This document shows, piece by piece, positions 54,488 to 62,186 of a stretch of DNA of 64,000 nt; the stretch's first letter is position 1; each line of letters opens with the position of its first letter. Source of the DNA: Pleurocapsa minor GSE-CHR-MK 17-07R (lineage in GTDB: Bacteria > Chloroflexota > Anaerolineae > Aggregatilineales > Phototrophicaceae); contig JAHHHY010000009.1 in assembly GCA_019359125.1 (NCBI GenBank), forward strand, positions 186,001 through 250,000. The letters run 5' to 3'. The notes beneath the pieces were generated by a model. It did not search any database and was not told the origin of the DNA. It saw nothing but the letters and a program-made list of their open reading frames with translations. A program made the position numbers and the translations under genes.

Positions 54488-55291
54488 TCACGTCGTTTCA
54501 GGGGCGCTGGCAGCCGCCTCAACCGCCAGCCAGAACAGCTTCTCGCGGTTGCCCGCCTGCCCGCCGATCCAGTCGCGGTGGTCCCAGGCATCACCCCCCA
54601 GGTCATCGCCGCCATACAGGATCTGGCCGAATGGCACGCCGCGGAACTGCGCCACGGCGAAGAAGGCGGCCGCTTCCATCTCGACCGTCAGGCAGCCTTC
54701 GGCGCGGCGCGCAGCAATTTTGGCCGTCGTCTCGCGGTAGAGCGCGTCGGTCGTCCAGGTCAGGCCGGCCACATAGGGCACATGATGGCGCTCCAGCGTC
54801 GCCCGGATATGCGCGGTCATGCCTGCGTGGGCATCGACCGTGCGCGATGCCGGCAAATAATGGTAGCTCAGGCCTTCGTCACGCATGGCGCTGGTGGGCA
54901 CGACGACATGCCCGACCGTCAGCGCGCTGTCCAGCACGCCCGCGCCGCCGACAGCCACGAACTGTCGCCCGCCCAGCGCGATGCCTTCTTCCAGGAAACC
55001 GCCCGCCAGCGGCGCGCCCACACCCGGATGCAGGAACGCGACTTCCACGCCGTGCCAGTTCAGCTTCCACACCGGATTGCGGCCCATCTCGCTTTTCAGG
55101 TCGACCACATGCCCCGCGTCATGCGGGGCAGCGGCGCGCACCGCCTCCAGCACCTCATGGAAGAAGCACAGGACGACCCGCGCAGGCATCGCGGCCAGAT
55201 GGGGCAGCACGCGTGACGGCTCGATAAAGGCCTGCGGCGCCGGGTCAAATTCAAGCAGTGGGGCGTGTAACGCGTCGGGATACGGATGCAT
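54488..55291 (-). CDS. Nucleoside phosphorylase under SAM riboswitch (probable methylthioadenosine/adenosine-type substrate)
   Basis: PNP/UDP-phosphorylase (NP-I) fold, 267 aa. Typical segments are FLHPGVGAPLAGGFLEEGIALGG (phosphate loop), FVAVGGAGVLDSALTVGHVVVPT, TVEMEAAAFFAVAQFRGVP (ribose-binding Glu) and ILYGGDDLGG near the end. The gene is preceded by a SAM-I riboswitch and terminator, so it belongs to sulfur/methyl metabolism; salvage of methylthioadenosine or a related nucleoside left by SAM use is the likely job. ATG 55291 has GGAGG eight bases upstream; the track's 55333 start lies within the terminator. Confidence 0.85.
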   Translation of the reverse strand: MHPYPDALHAPLLEFDPAPQAFIEPSRVLPHLAAMPARVVLCFFHEVLEAVRAAAPHDAGHVVDLKSEMGRNPVWKLNWHGVEVAFLHPGVGAPLAGGFLEEGIALGGRQFVAVGGAGVLDSALTVGHVVVPTSAMRDEGLSYHYLPASRTVDAHAGMTAHIRATLERHHVPYVAGLTWTTDALYRETTAKIAARRAEGCLTVEMEAAAFFAVAQFRGVPFGQILYGGDDLGGDAWDHRDWIGGQAGNREKLFWLAVEAAASAPETT

Positions 55292-55302
55292 GGGCCTGTC
55301 CT

Positions 55303-55342
55303 CCAAAACAATCACGCCGTCCTGAGCAAACAAGACGGCGTG
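55303..55342 (-). terminator. Riboswitch expression-platform terminator
   Basis: On the minus strand CACGCCGTC and GACGGCGTG pair (9 bp, 12-base loop), followed by ATTGTTTT and then directly the GGAGG ribosome site of the phosphorylase gene. It lies 23 bases after the SAM aptamer, as expected for transcriptional control. Confidence 0.85.
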
Positions 55343-55364
55343 TGGTGGCTGACACCCTGTGCAC

Positions 55365-55468
55365 GTCTCATCGTTCAGCGGCTGCTGACGGATTTGGCAC
55401 CGTTCCGACGCTTCGGGGGTTGCCGCGAGTTCACCGGGCCGTTGCCCTCCCTCGCTCTTGATGAGTGA
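55365..55468 (-). promoter_or_regulatory. SAM-I (S-box) riboswitch aptamer
   Basis: Minus strand: P1 CTCATC pairs with GATGAG; between them come AAGAGCGAGGGAGGGC, GGCCCGGTGAACTCGCGGCA, ACC and, on the other arm, GGTGCCAAATCC. These match the conserved S-box core (GAGGGA, GGCCC, GAA, GGCAACC, GGUGCCAA) in the right order. The terminator and nucleoside phosphorylase gene follow, so high SAM would shut the gene off. Confidence 0.93.
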
Positions 55469-55569
55469 TATACATTCATTGTAACAAAGACGCGTTTTGC
55501 GTCAAGGTGGCCGTGACTTTGTGGTCAAGCGGGCGCCCCGCCGAAACAGCTCATATGCATGACCTCACC

Positions 55570-55782
55570 GATAATTTGAACCGCCAAGACGCCAAGATGC
55601 CAGGAGCGCCAAGACCTGAAGGATAGAAGCCGTCTGGTGGCGAATAGTCAGAACCACCCATCTGCAATAGCGGTCAATGTTTACACAGTCGCCAGTTGTT
55701 CATGATGTATGTCCTGGCGCTCTTGGCGTCTTGGCGGTTAAGCGTTCCTTTGCTTTCTAAAGGTAATGCCTGCATGTTCGCC
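55570..55782. repeat. Dispersed repeat, family B copy 2 (most complete)
   Basis: About 213 bases with perfect 18-bp inverted ends AACCGCCAAGACGCCAAG (55579-55596) and CTTGGCGTCTTGGCGGTT (55722-55739). The middle shares AGTCAGAACCACC and CAATGTTTACA with the 30643 copy, and the shared right flank ends CTAAAGGTAATGCC. It fills the middle of the 670-base gap between the riboswitch and the kinase gene. Confidence 0.88.
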
Positions 55783-55889
55783 TGATGCGCAGGGGACATC
55801 CAGCCCACGCACAAAGCCTGAAAAACGACAGCTGTTGAGGCGCGCATCAGTCTTTGGGCGGAGACGCGCTCATCACCCTGGCGGGCTTA

Positions 55890-55919
55890 TTGAACGCAAA
55901 TCTGGCATATAGTTATACT
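55890..55919 (+). promoter_or_regulatory. Promoter of the GAF histidine kinase gene
   Basis: TTGAAC, 18 bases, TATACT, about 40 bases upstream of the ATG. CTGTCTG (55918-55924) and CAGACAG (55943-55949) form an inverted repeat at the start site, a possible operator. Confidence 0.65.
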
Positions 55920-55961
55920 GTCTGAAAGTCCAGATAAGCGTCCAGACAGGGCCTCCACACC

Positions 55962-58739
55962 ATGCAGCAGACCGCACATCCGACTGAATACATTGAACGC
56001 GCCACCCTGCTGAACCAGATCAATACCGCGCTGGCCAATGTGCGCTCCGAGAGCGATATCCTGGCCGCGATCGCGCCGTTTGCGTCCCGCTTTGGGCCGG
56101 CGCAACTGCTGCTGCATTTTGTCGATACCGACGAGGCGGGCAGCCCGACGCAGCTCCGGGTGGTGAGCACGATTGGGAATCCTGTCCTGCCGAATGGGCA
56201 AACCTTTCCGGTGTCGGAGGCCACGCTCAAGCTGCTGGAAGCGTGTACCTCGCACGACGCCAACGACCAGCCCGCCTTCTTCAACGACTTCGATACAGAC
56301 CCGCGTGTGGCCGACTCCGCCCGCGCCATTATGCACATCTGGGGCATGCGCAGCGGCATCATGCTGCCCCTGCGCACGGGCAAACGCTGGCAGGCGCTGA
56401 TGGGCGTCACATTTGCCGAGGCGCGCGCGATCACCGCCGAGGAACACGACATCTATACACAGTTATTGCCCACGCTGGCTGCCATCGTGACCACGCGGCG
56501 CGCGCTGCTGTCTGCGCAGGAAGCCAAGGAAGAAGCGACGCTGCTGTACAGGCTGGCTGGCCGTGTGAACTCGGCCGTCTCGCACATGGAGATTGTGCAG
56601 GCCATCAGCATCCTCATGCCCGACGCCGATGCGGCGTATCTCGCCATCCCCGACCATACCTATACGGCACTGGCGGGCAACTTCAGCATCGTGCAGATGC
56701 AGATGAACGGGTCGCAGGCGGGGCAGGTGACCGAAGACAGCATCCCGGTGGCGGCCTTTCCGATCACGTTCACCATGCGCGACAACCGGCTGTATGTGAT
56801 CGAGGATGTGATGATGGATCCGCGCGTCGATCCGGTGTCGAGGACCTCGCTGGCGGAGGCGATGGGCATGCAGGCGACGCTGGCCTGTTCATTTAACCCC
56901 GAAGATGATTTGACCCGCGTGCTGGGGGGCTTTGGCTTCCGCTATGCCCAGCCGCGCGCGTTCAGCGACGGTGAAAAACGGCTGATACTGGCGGCCCGTG
57001 AGCTGCTGATGGCGGCCTTTGACCGCATCCGCCTGCAGCGCGAGACGGAACTGGCGCGCCGCGAGACCGAGCATGCGCGCTCACGCGCCGAAATCGTCGC
57101 CCGTGTGACCAGCGAACTGGCCCGCGCCCGCGATGAAGCCGGCATCCTGACGGCACTCGCCTCGCTGACCAGCATCCCCGACGGATGCTATTCCAGCCTG
57201 CATTTTGCCTCGACCGATGTGGATGGGAACCTCGGCTTTCAGATGAAGTCCAACCGACACCCGGGCGGCAAGTTTGCCGATACCTCGCTCACCTGGTTCA
57301 AGGTGATCTTTCGCGCCTCGGAATGGCCGGGACTGCACTATATTGAACAGCATCCGGAGACAATTCTGCATGTGACCGGCGCTGAAGAAATGCGCGCAAT
57401 CTTCGGGGATGCCGCACAGAAGACGCTCGACCTGGGCTGGCGCACCGCCATCATCATCCCGCTGTGGGCCGATAACGTGTGGTATGGCGCGGTGCAGCTG
57501 CTGTGGATGGAAGAAGTGGTGATCAGCGACGACCTGCGCCAGATGATCGATACCCTGCGGCCAGTGTTGTTTTCGGTGGTGACTGCACGGCAGGCGATTA
57601 TCAGCGCGGAGCTGGCGCGCCACGAGATTGAGCAGCGCGCCAACGAGCTGGCGACGGTGGCCAAAGTGAGCGCGGCCGCCACCACGCTGCTCGAAGAAGC
57701 GCGTTTGCTGCAGGAATTTACCGCGCTCACGCGCACGCATTTCGCCCCGCACGACATCACGCTTTATCTGGCCGACGGCACCAAACATCTGCGGCCGGTT
57801 GCCAGCGTCAGCGATGACCCCGACGACTTTTTGGATGTCGATGGGGAATGTCTGGCGGCGCGGGCAATGCGTGAGCGGCGCGGGCTGATTTCGCATCAGA
57901 TGGTGCAGGAACTGCTGACCGGCATGGACAATCCCCAGGATGCGACCGGCCTGCGCACGACCAGTGAGCTGGCCGCCCCGCTGGTGGTGCGTGACAGTGT
58001 GATTGGGGTGCTGCTGGTGCGCGCGCCCTATGGCACCACCATGGGCGAATCGCAGCTGCGCGTGATGTCCACGCTGGCCGACCTGATCGCGGTGGCGATT
58101 CAGAATTCGCGCAGCTATCGCCAGGGCAAAGAGCTGGCCGCCCTGCAGGAACGCACGCGCCTCTCGCGCGAGCTGCACGACTCGGTCTCGCAGGCGCTGT
58201 ATGGCATCGCGCTGGGCGCCACCACGGCGCGCGCGCAGCTGGACAAGGATCCGGCGCTGGCCAAAGCCCCGCTGGACTATGTCGTCAGCCTGACGCAGGC
58301 CGGCCTGACCGAAATGCGCACGCTGATTTTTGACCTGCGCCCGGACTCGCTGGAGAAAGAAGGGCTGATTACCGCGCTGAGCAAGCAGGGCGGCCTGCTG
58401 GAAGCCCGCCACGGCATCCGCATCGTCAGCGAGATGTGCGATGAGCCGAATCTGCCGCTGGAGACCAAAGAGAACCTGTATCGCGTGGCGCGCGAGGCGC
58501 TGCACAATGTCATGAAACACGCGCAGGCGTCCACGGTGGTGATTCGTCTGGAGGAAGATGAGGATGAGGTGCAGCTCGATATCGTCGATGACGGGCGCGG
58601 TTTCGACCCGAACGAGTCATTTAACGGGCACCTGGGCCTGCAATCGATGCGCGAACGCATGAAGGCGATGGGCGGCCAGATCAGCATCACCAGCGAGGTC
58701 GGCGCGGGCACCCATATCAGCGTGCGCCTGCCGCTGTAA
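55962..58739 (+). CDS. Multi-GAF sensor histidine kinase (NarL-type, HisKA_3)
   Basis: 925-aa soluble kinase without transmembrane helices. About four GAF-like sensor modules fill residues 1-710 and are split by short coiled coils (RETEHARSRAEIVARVTSEL). The dimerisation/phospho-acceptor region is LQERTRLSRELHDSVSQALY (His near 739), and the HATPase domain has AREALHNVMKHAQAS and VDDGRGFD. It would phosphorylate a NarL/FixJ-type regulator; none is adjacent, only a convergent CheY-like receiver gene. GAF modules suggest a small-molecule, light or redox signal in the cytoplasm. Confidence 0.92.
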   Translation: MQQTAHPTEYIERATLLNQINTALANVRSESDILAAIAPFASRFGPAQLLLHFVDTDEAGSPTQLRVVSTIGNPVLPNGQTFPVSEATLKLLEACTSHDANDQPAFFNDFDTDPRVADSARAIMHIWGMRSGIMLPLRTGKRWQALMGVTFAEARAITAEEHDIYTQLLPTLAAIVTTRRALLSAQEAKEEATLLYRLAGRVNSAVSHMEIVQAISILMPDADAAYLAIPDHTYTALAGNFSIVQMQMNGSQAGQVTEDSIPVAAFPITFTMRDNRLYVIEDVMMDPRVDPVSRTSLAEAMGMQATLACSFNPEDDLTRVLGGFGFRYAQPRAFSDGEKRLILAARELLMAAFDRIRLQRETELARRETEHARSRAEIVARVTSELARARDEAGILTALASLTSIPDGCYSSLHFASTDVDGNLGFQMKSNRHPGGKFADTSLTWFKVIFRASEWPGLHYIEQHPETILHVTGAEEMRAIFGDAAQKTLDLGWRTAIIIPLWADNVWYGAVQLLWMEEVVISDDLRQMIDTLRPVLFSVVTARQAIISAELARHEIEQRANELATVAKVSAAATTLLEEARLLQEFTALTRTHFAPHDITLYLADGTKHLRPVASVSDDPDDFLDVDGECLAARAMRERRGLISHQMVQELLTGMDNPQDATGLRTTSELAAPLVVRDSVIGVLLVRAPYGTTMGESQLRVMSTLADLIAVAIQNSRSYRQGKELAALQERTRLSRELHDSVSQALYGIALGATTARAQLDKDPALAKAPLDYVVSLTQAGLTEMRTLIFDLRPDSLEKEGLITALSKQGGLLEARHGIRIVSEMCDEPNLPLETKENLYRVAREALHNVMKHAQASTVVIRLEEDEDEVQLDIVDDGRGFDPNESFNGHLGLQSMRERMKAMGGQISITSEVGAGTHISVRLPL

Positions 58740-58756
58740 CGCCCTGCCAGCCCGCG

Positions 58757-59119
58757 TTACTGGATGCCTGTTTCCGCCAGGATCGCCTTCAGCCCGGCGA
58801 TCGTGATCGGCTTCGGAAGGTAGGCATTTGCGCCCGCTGCGGCAGCTTCTGCGCGCAGGGGTGGCTCCATCGCGGATATCATGATGATGGGCAGGTGTTT
58901 GGTTTCCGGGCGTTCACGCAGCGCCTTGCACATCTCCAGCCCGTTCATGTCTGGCAGCATGATGTCCAGCAGCACCGCATCGGCCTCAAACCAGGTCAGC
59001 TTGTCCCACGCCTGCTGGCAGGTGTAGGCGGCGGCGCTTTCATGCTTCATGATGCGCAGGAACGCGCCGAGCATATCTGCGGTCATCGGCTCATCGTCGA
59101 CGATGAGGATCTTCGCCAT
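58757..59119 (-). CDS. Single-domain response regulator (receiver)
   Basis: CheY-like receiver of 120 aa. Acidic patch IVDDE near residue 7, phospho-Asp in AVLLDIMLPDMNGLEM and conserved Lys in YLPKPITI. It is encoded three bases downstream of the GNAT-like gene on the same strand and convergent with the histidine kinase, 17 bases from its stop. It is similar in size and layout to the receiver at 37451. A role as phospho-relay partner of the kinase is plausible but not proven by orientation. Confidence 0.9.
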   Translation of the reverse strand: MAKILIVDDEPMTADMLGAFLRIMKHESAAAYTCQQAWDKLTWFEADAVLLDIMLPDMNGLEMCKALRERPETKHLPIIMISAMEPPLRAEAAAAGANAYLPKPITIAGLKAILAETGIQ

Positions 59120-59122
59120 GCT

Positions 59123-60265
59123 TTAGAGTGCCTTCTCGTAGTAGCGGAACGTCTTGTAGCGGGTCGCACCCACGTTGTCGAGGATGCTGTTCATCGCCTG
59201 GTTGGTGGCCAGAATCCAGCCGGAGTCGGAATTGACGTAGCCGTTTTCGATGAACGCCTTGATCAGCGTGCCATACAGCGACACGTCTACCCCCTTGTTG
59301 CGGTAGGCTTCCTTGACGCCCAGCAGCGGCACGCGCCCCCAGTTGATCACCTTTGCGACCTTCCAGTAGTAGAGCGCCTTCAGCAGCGTGATGATTTCCG
59401 GCGTGCGCGGGCTCGACTTCGACTTGTGCAGCACCAGGTTGAAGTCTGGAATGCCGAGCACAAAGCCGACCGGCTCCTGGTCGACATAGGCGAAGAAGGC
59501 CACGCGTGAATCAAAGAACTGCCCCAGCGACTTGACCATGTTGTCCAGTTCGCGCGGGGTCATCGGCACGAAGCTCCAGTTTTTCTCCCATGCCGCGTTA
59601 TACAGCTCCTTGAACAGCGCGAATTCCGCCTTCAGGTTCTTGCGGTCGACCGGGCGCACGGTGATGCGGTTGCGCTTCATCAGCGCGGCCACCAGCTTTT
59701 GCAGGCGGTCGTAGGTGCCGATCTCTTTGGCGTGGTCGGCCGTGAGGAAGTAGCCATAGGTGTCCATGACGGGGGTGAAACCGGCTGCCAGCACGTGTTT
59801 TTCGTAGTAGGGATAGTTGTAAGGATAGAGCAGCACCGGCCGCGTGAAGCCATCCACCAGCAGGCCGGTTTCCTCGTGCGTGGAGAAGGTCTGCGGGCCG
59901 CGAATCGTATTGTAGCCCTGCGCCCTGACCCACGCGCAGGCGGCATCCAGCAGCGCGCGTGACGCCTCGGCATCGTCGCGCACTTCAAATGCGCCAAACC
60001 AGCCGATGCGCTCCTGATGGAATTCGTTGTGCCGGTGGTTGATGACCGCGCCGATCGTGCCCACGATCTGGCCGTCGCGCCAGGCGGTGAAATACTCGCC
60101 GTCCATGTATTCCCAGGCGGCACCGCGCTTTTTGTCCAGCACATCGCTGCGCATCGACTTCAGCGGGGGCACCCAGTGCGGGTCATCCTTGTACAGGGCC
60201 CAGGGAAACTCGAAGAATGCCTTGTAATCGGCAGGGGTGTCAACTTTGCGAATTTCCAGCGCCAT
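59123..60265 (-). CDS. GNAT-like acyltransferase, large form
   Basis: 380-aa protein with an N-terminal GNAT-type fold (YFTAWRDGQIVGTIGAVINHRHNEF, IGWFGAFEVRDD, CAWVRAQGYNTIRGP) and a second alpha/beta half (VDQEPVGFVLGIPDFNLVLHKSK) that also looks GNAT-related, a duplicated architecture seen in large uncharacterised bacterial acetyltransferase-like proteins. Substrate is unknown. It is co-transcribed with the receiver gene. Promoter not identified. Confidence 0.82.
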   Translation of the reverse strand: MALEIRKVDTPADYKAFFEFPWALYKDDPHWVPPLKSMRSDVLDKKRGAAWEYMDGEYFTAWRDGQIVGTIGAVINHRHNEFHQERIGWFGAFEVRDDAEASRALLDAACAWVRAQGYNTIRGPQTFSTHEETGLLVDGFTRPVLLYPYNYPYYEKHVLAAGFTPVMDTYGYFLTADHAKEIGTYDRLQKLVAALMKRNRITVRPVDRKNLKAEFALFKELYNAAWEKNWSFVPMTPRELDNMVKSLGQFFDSRVAFFAYVDQEPVGFVLGIPDFNLVLHKSKSSPRTPEIITLLKALYYWKVAKVINWGRVPLLGVKEAYRNKGVDVSLYGTLIKAFIENGYVNSDSGWILATNQAMNSILDNVGATRYKTFRYYEKAL

Positions 60266-60360
60266 CAGGGGTCATCCTTGCCAGCCGGTGAACCATTGTG
60301 CGTGCCGACTGAAGACACGCGCCTGAGCCAAGTTTACTCGCATTTACGCGAAAAAACACC

Positions 60361-60389
60361 TTGACAGGGCGGGGGCCCGATGCTACATT
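60361..60389 (+). promoter_or_regulatory. Promoter of tRNA-Asn
   Basis: TTGACA, a 17-base GC-rich spacer, TACATT; transcription would start near 60396, about ten bases before the tRNA. Confidence 0.85.
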
Positions 60390-60405
60390 TCTTCTCGCTG
60401 TACAT

Positions 60406-60477
60406 TCCACAATAGCTCAACGGCAGAGCAACCGGCTGTTAACCGGTAGGTTCCTGGTTCGAATCCAGGTTGTGGAG
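60406..60477 (+). tRNA. tRNA-Asn (GUU anticodon)
   Basis: 72 bases folding as a full cloverleaf: acceptor TCCACAA/TTGTGGA, D-stem GCTC/GAGC, anticodon arm ACCGG-CTGTTAA-CCGGT, T-arm CCTGG-TTCGAAT-CCAGG, discriminator G. CCA is not encoded. It has its own promoter and terminator. The antisense strand of positions 60417-60477 codes for the last residues of the long serine recombinase, so the gene is the probable attachment site of the element to the right. Confidence 0.97.
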
Positions 60478-62186
60478 ACACACTGGGCGCGGTTCAAACG
60501 TTGCTCAGGGGAAACGTCGGGAGATACACTCCCGGCGTTTTTTGTTGCCTCGCGCCCGCGCTCCACCGTGTTCTCAGTGCCCGTATTCACGCGCCTGATA
60601 TCGTCTACCAACATCTTCAGGTAGGCGAACGGTGTTCGCAATTCCAGCGTGACCTTTCTTGTATCATCCACGACGACTCTTTCAACAACTTGCCGCAGCA
60701 GTTCTTTCTGATCGCTACGCTGCAAGCCATTATACAGCGTTCCCATCCTGGTAATAATTTCCAGTGCCAGGTCCAGATTATCAATATGAACCCGATGCTC
60801 CTGCTGCATGGTTTCGAGCGTACGATGGATTGTCTGGCGGCGATCCTGCCACTCCATCCACAGGCTGTCCCACACTGCATCAGAAATTTTCCCTGAAGCC
60901 AACAGCCGAGCCATGCGTGCTTCTTCTTCGTCGATCTGCTTGAGCATAAGCTGCATCTGCGTGTGCTCGTCTGGAGGCATATGCCCCACGCGTTCATGAA
61001 CTTCTCTGGTGTAGCTGGCGCGAATAAGTGCAATCAGATCAGGATCGATCTGAATACATCCGATCTCACGCTCAACTGCCGAATCAATGGCCTTACACAG
61101 GAAGCTCACTTCACCAGCACCTGGGATGCGATAATACGATGTGCCACCCCCTTTTCGACCTGAATTTGCGGTCGAGCCGGTCAGCCGCCCCAACCTGCCG
61201 TCAGCATGGCGAAAAAAGACCAGTCCCGTCAAAAGATAAAAATGTTTGCTAGAGATGATGCGATGTGATTTGCGCCGTGAGAGAATTTCCTGCGCCCGCT
61301 CAAATTCCTCGGTTGTAACAATCGGTTTCCAGTTGCCACGCTGAGTTTTCGGAAGCACGTCGTTCTTCAGGCTGACGACCCACCCCGCATATGTCCAGTT
61401 GTGAAAGATGTTGCACAGCGAGCTTGTATTCGCTTTACGCTTGCCGCTCGGTGTAATTTCAACGAATGGTCGACCGGAACGGTGGCGATAACCGCGTTCG
61501 TGAAGCTTTTCCGCGATCTTTTGAAGGGACATTCTGTCTTCAAGCAGCATTTCCCATGCTTCTCGCATGATCTTCGAGCGTTCAGGATCCTGCTCAATCC
61601 ATTTGTCCCATCGTCCGAGATCGGAACGCTTCTCGGAGTCAGTACGAGCTGTGACATTCCTGTAGCCATCGGGTGCGTAGCTAATGAAGCCTCCGCTTTT
61701 GCGCTTTGCCTGTTGACCGCCGCGGGTGCGTACGCCGAGCAGTGCGGACTCGCGGCGGGCAAGCGTAAACGAGAGGGCAACCAGGATGCGATCATCCGGG
61801 TCAATCGGGTCAAGATCGGGTGAGTTGGCGAATCGAACAGCGACACCAAAATCGTTCAGCTCGTCAATGGCGCGCAGCGCCTCGGTATCATTGCGGCCGA
61901 ACCGGTCGGCGCGTTCGACAATAACGTGCGAAAACTTGCCTGTGCGTGCGTCGGCCAGCAGCTGCTGATACCCAACGCGATTGGGCGTCTTACCCGTCAG
62001 CACATCAACATACTCCTCAATGACGGGCATCTCGGAGTGATTGAGCACATTGCCATCGATAATCGACCGCTGGCGTGCGCGTGACAGTTCGGGCTTCTGG
62101 TGATCCTCGCTGCTCGTCCGCAGATAAACTGCCCAACCTGGCTGCGGTGGAGGAGGGGCTGTTTTCTTCTTTCCATATCTGCTCAT
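60417..62186 (-). CDS. Large serine recombinase (integrase), last residues encoded by antisense tRNA-Asn
   Basis: 589-aa resolvase-type integrase. The N-terminal catalytic domain has WAVYLRTSSEDHQKPELSR (catalytic Ser near 25) and HVIVERADRFGRNDTEALR. It is followed by a recombinase domain (AEKLHERGYRHRSGRPFV), a zinc-ribbon-like part in which most cysteines are gone (YLLTGLVFFRHADGRLG, YYRIPG), a coiled coil and a C-terminal segment. The last ~20 residues (TWIRTRNLPVNSRLLCR) are antisense tRNA. It overlaps the stop of the short recombinase (ATGA), so the two are made together. Confidence 0.93.
   Translation of the reverse strand: MSRYGKKKTAPPPPQPGWAVYLRTSSEDHQKPELSRARQRSIIDGNVLNHSEMPVIEEYVDVLTGKTPNRVGYQQLLADARTGKFSHVIVERADRFGRNDTEALRAIDELNDFGVAVRFANSPDLDPIDPDDRILVALSFTLARRESALLGVRTRGGQQAKRKSGGFISYAPDGYRNVTARTDSEKRSDLGRWDKWIEQDPERSKIMREAWEMLLEDRMSLQKIAEKLHERGYRHRSGRPFVEITPSGKRKANTSSLCNIFHNWTYAGWVVSLKNDVLPKTQRGNWKPIVTTEEFERAQEILSRRKSHRIISSKHFYLLTGLVFFRHADGRLGRLTGSTANSGRKGGGTSYYRIPGAGEVSFLCKAIDSAVEREIGCIQIDPDLIALIRASYTREVHERVGHMPPDEHTQMQLMLKQIDEEEARMARLLASGKISDAVWDSLWMEWQDRRQTIHRTLETMQQEHRVHIDNLDLALEIITRMGTLYNGLQRSDQKELLRQVVERVVVDDTRKVTLELRTPFAYLKMLVDDIRRVNTGTENTVERGREATKNAGSVSPDVSPEQRLNRAQCVSTTWIRTRNLPVNSRLLCR
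60513..60543 (+). terminator. Intrinsic terminator of tRNA-Asn
   Basis: AACGTCGGGAG and CTCCCGGCGTT pair over 11 bp (one G-T) with a 5-base loop, then TTTTTT. It ends the tRNA transcript. It also lies inside the recombinase gene, read on the opposite strand, where the reverse complement lacks a T-run. Confidence 0.88.

Noticed and set aside
57081-58520. 479-aa ORF antisense to the histidine kinase
   Set aside because: Same shadow pattern; the + strand carries clear GAF, HisKA_3 and HATPase motifs.
60501-61252. Several + strand ORFs inside the recombinase gene
   Set aside because: They are shadows; the minus strand encodes a well-defined serine recombinase.
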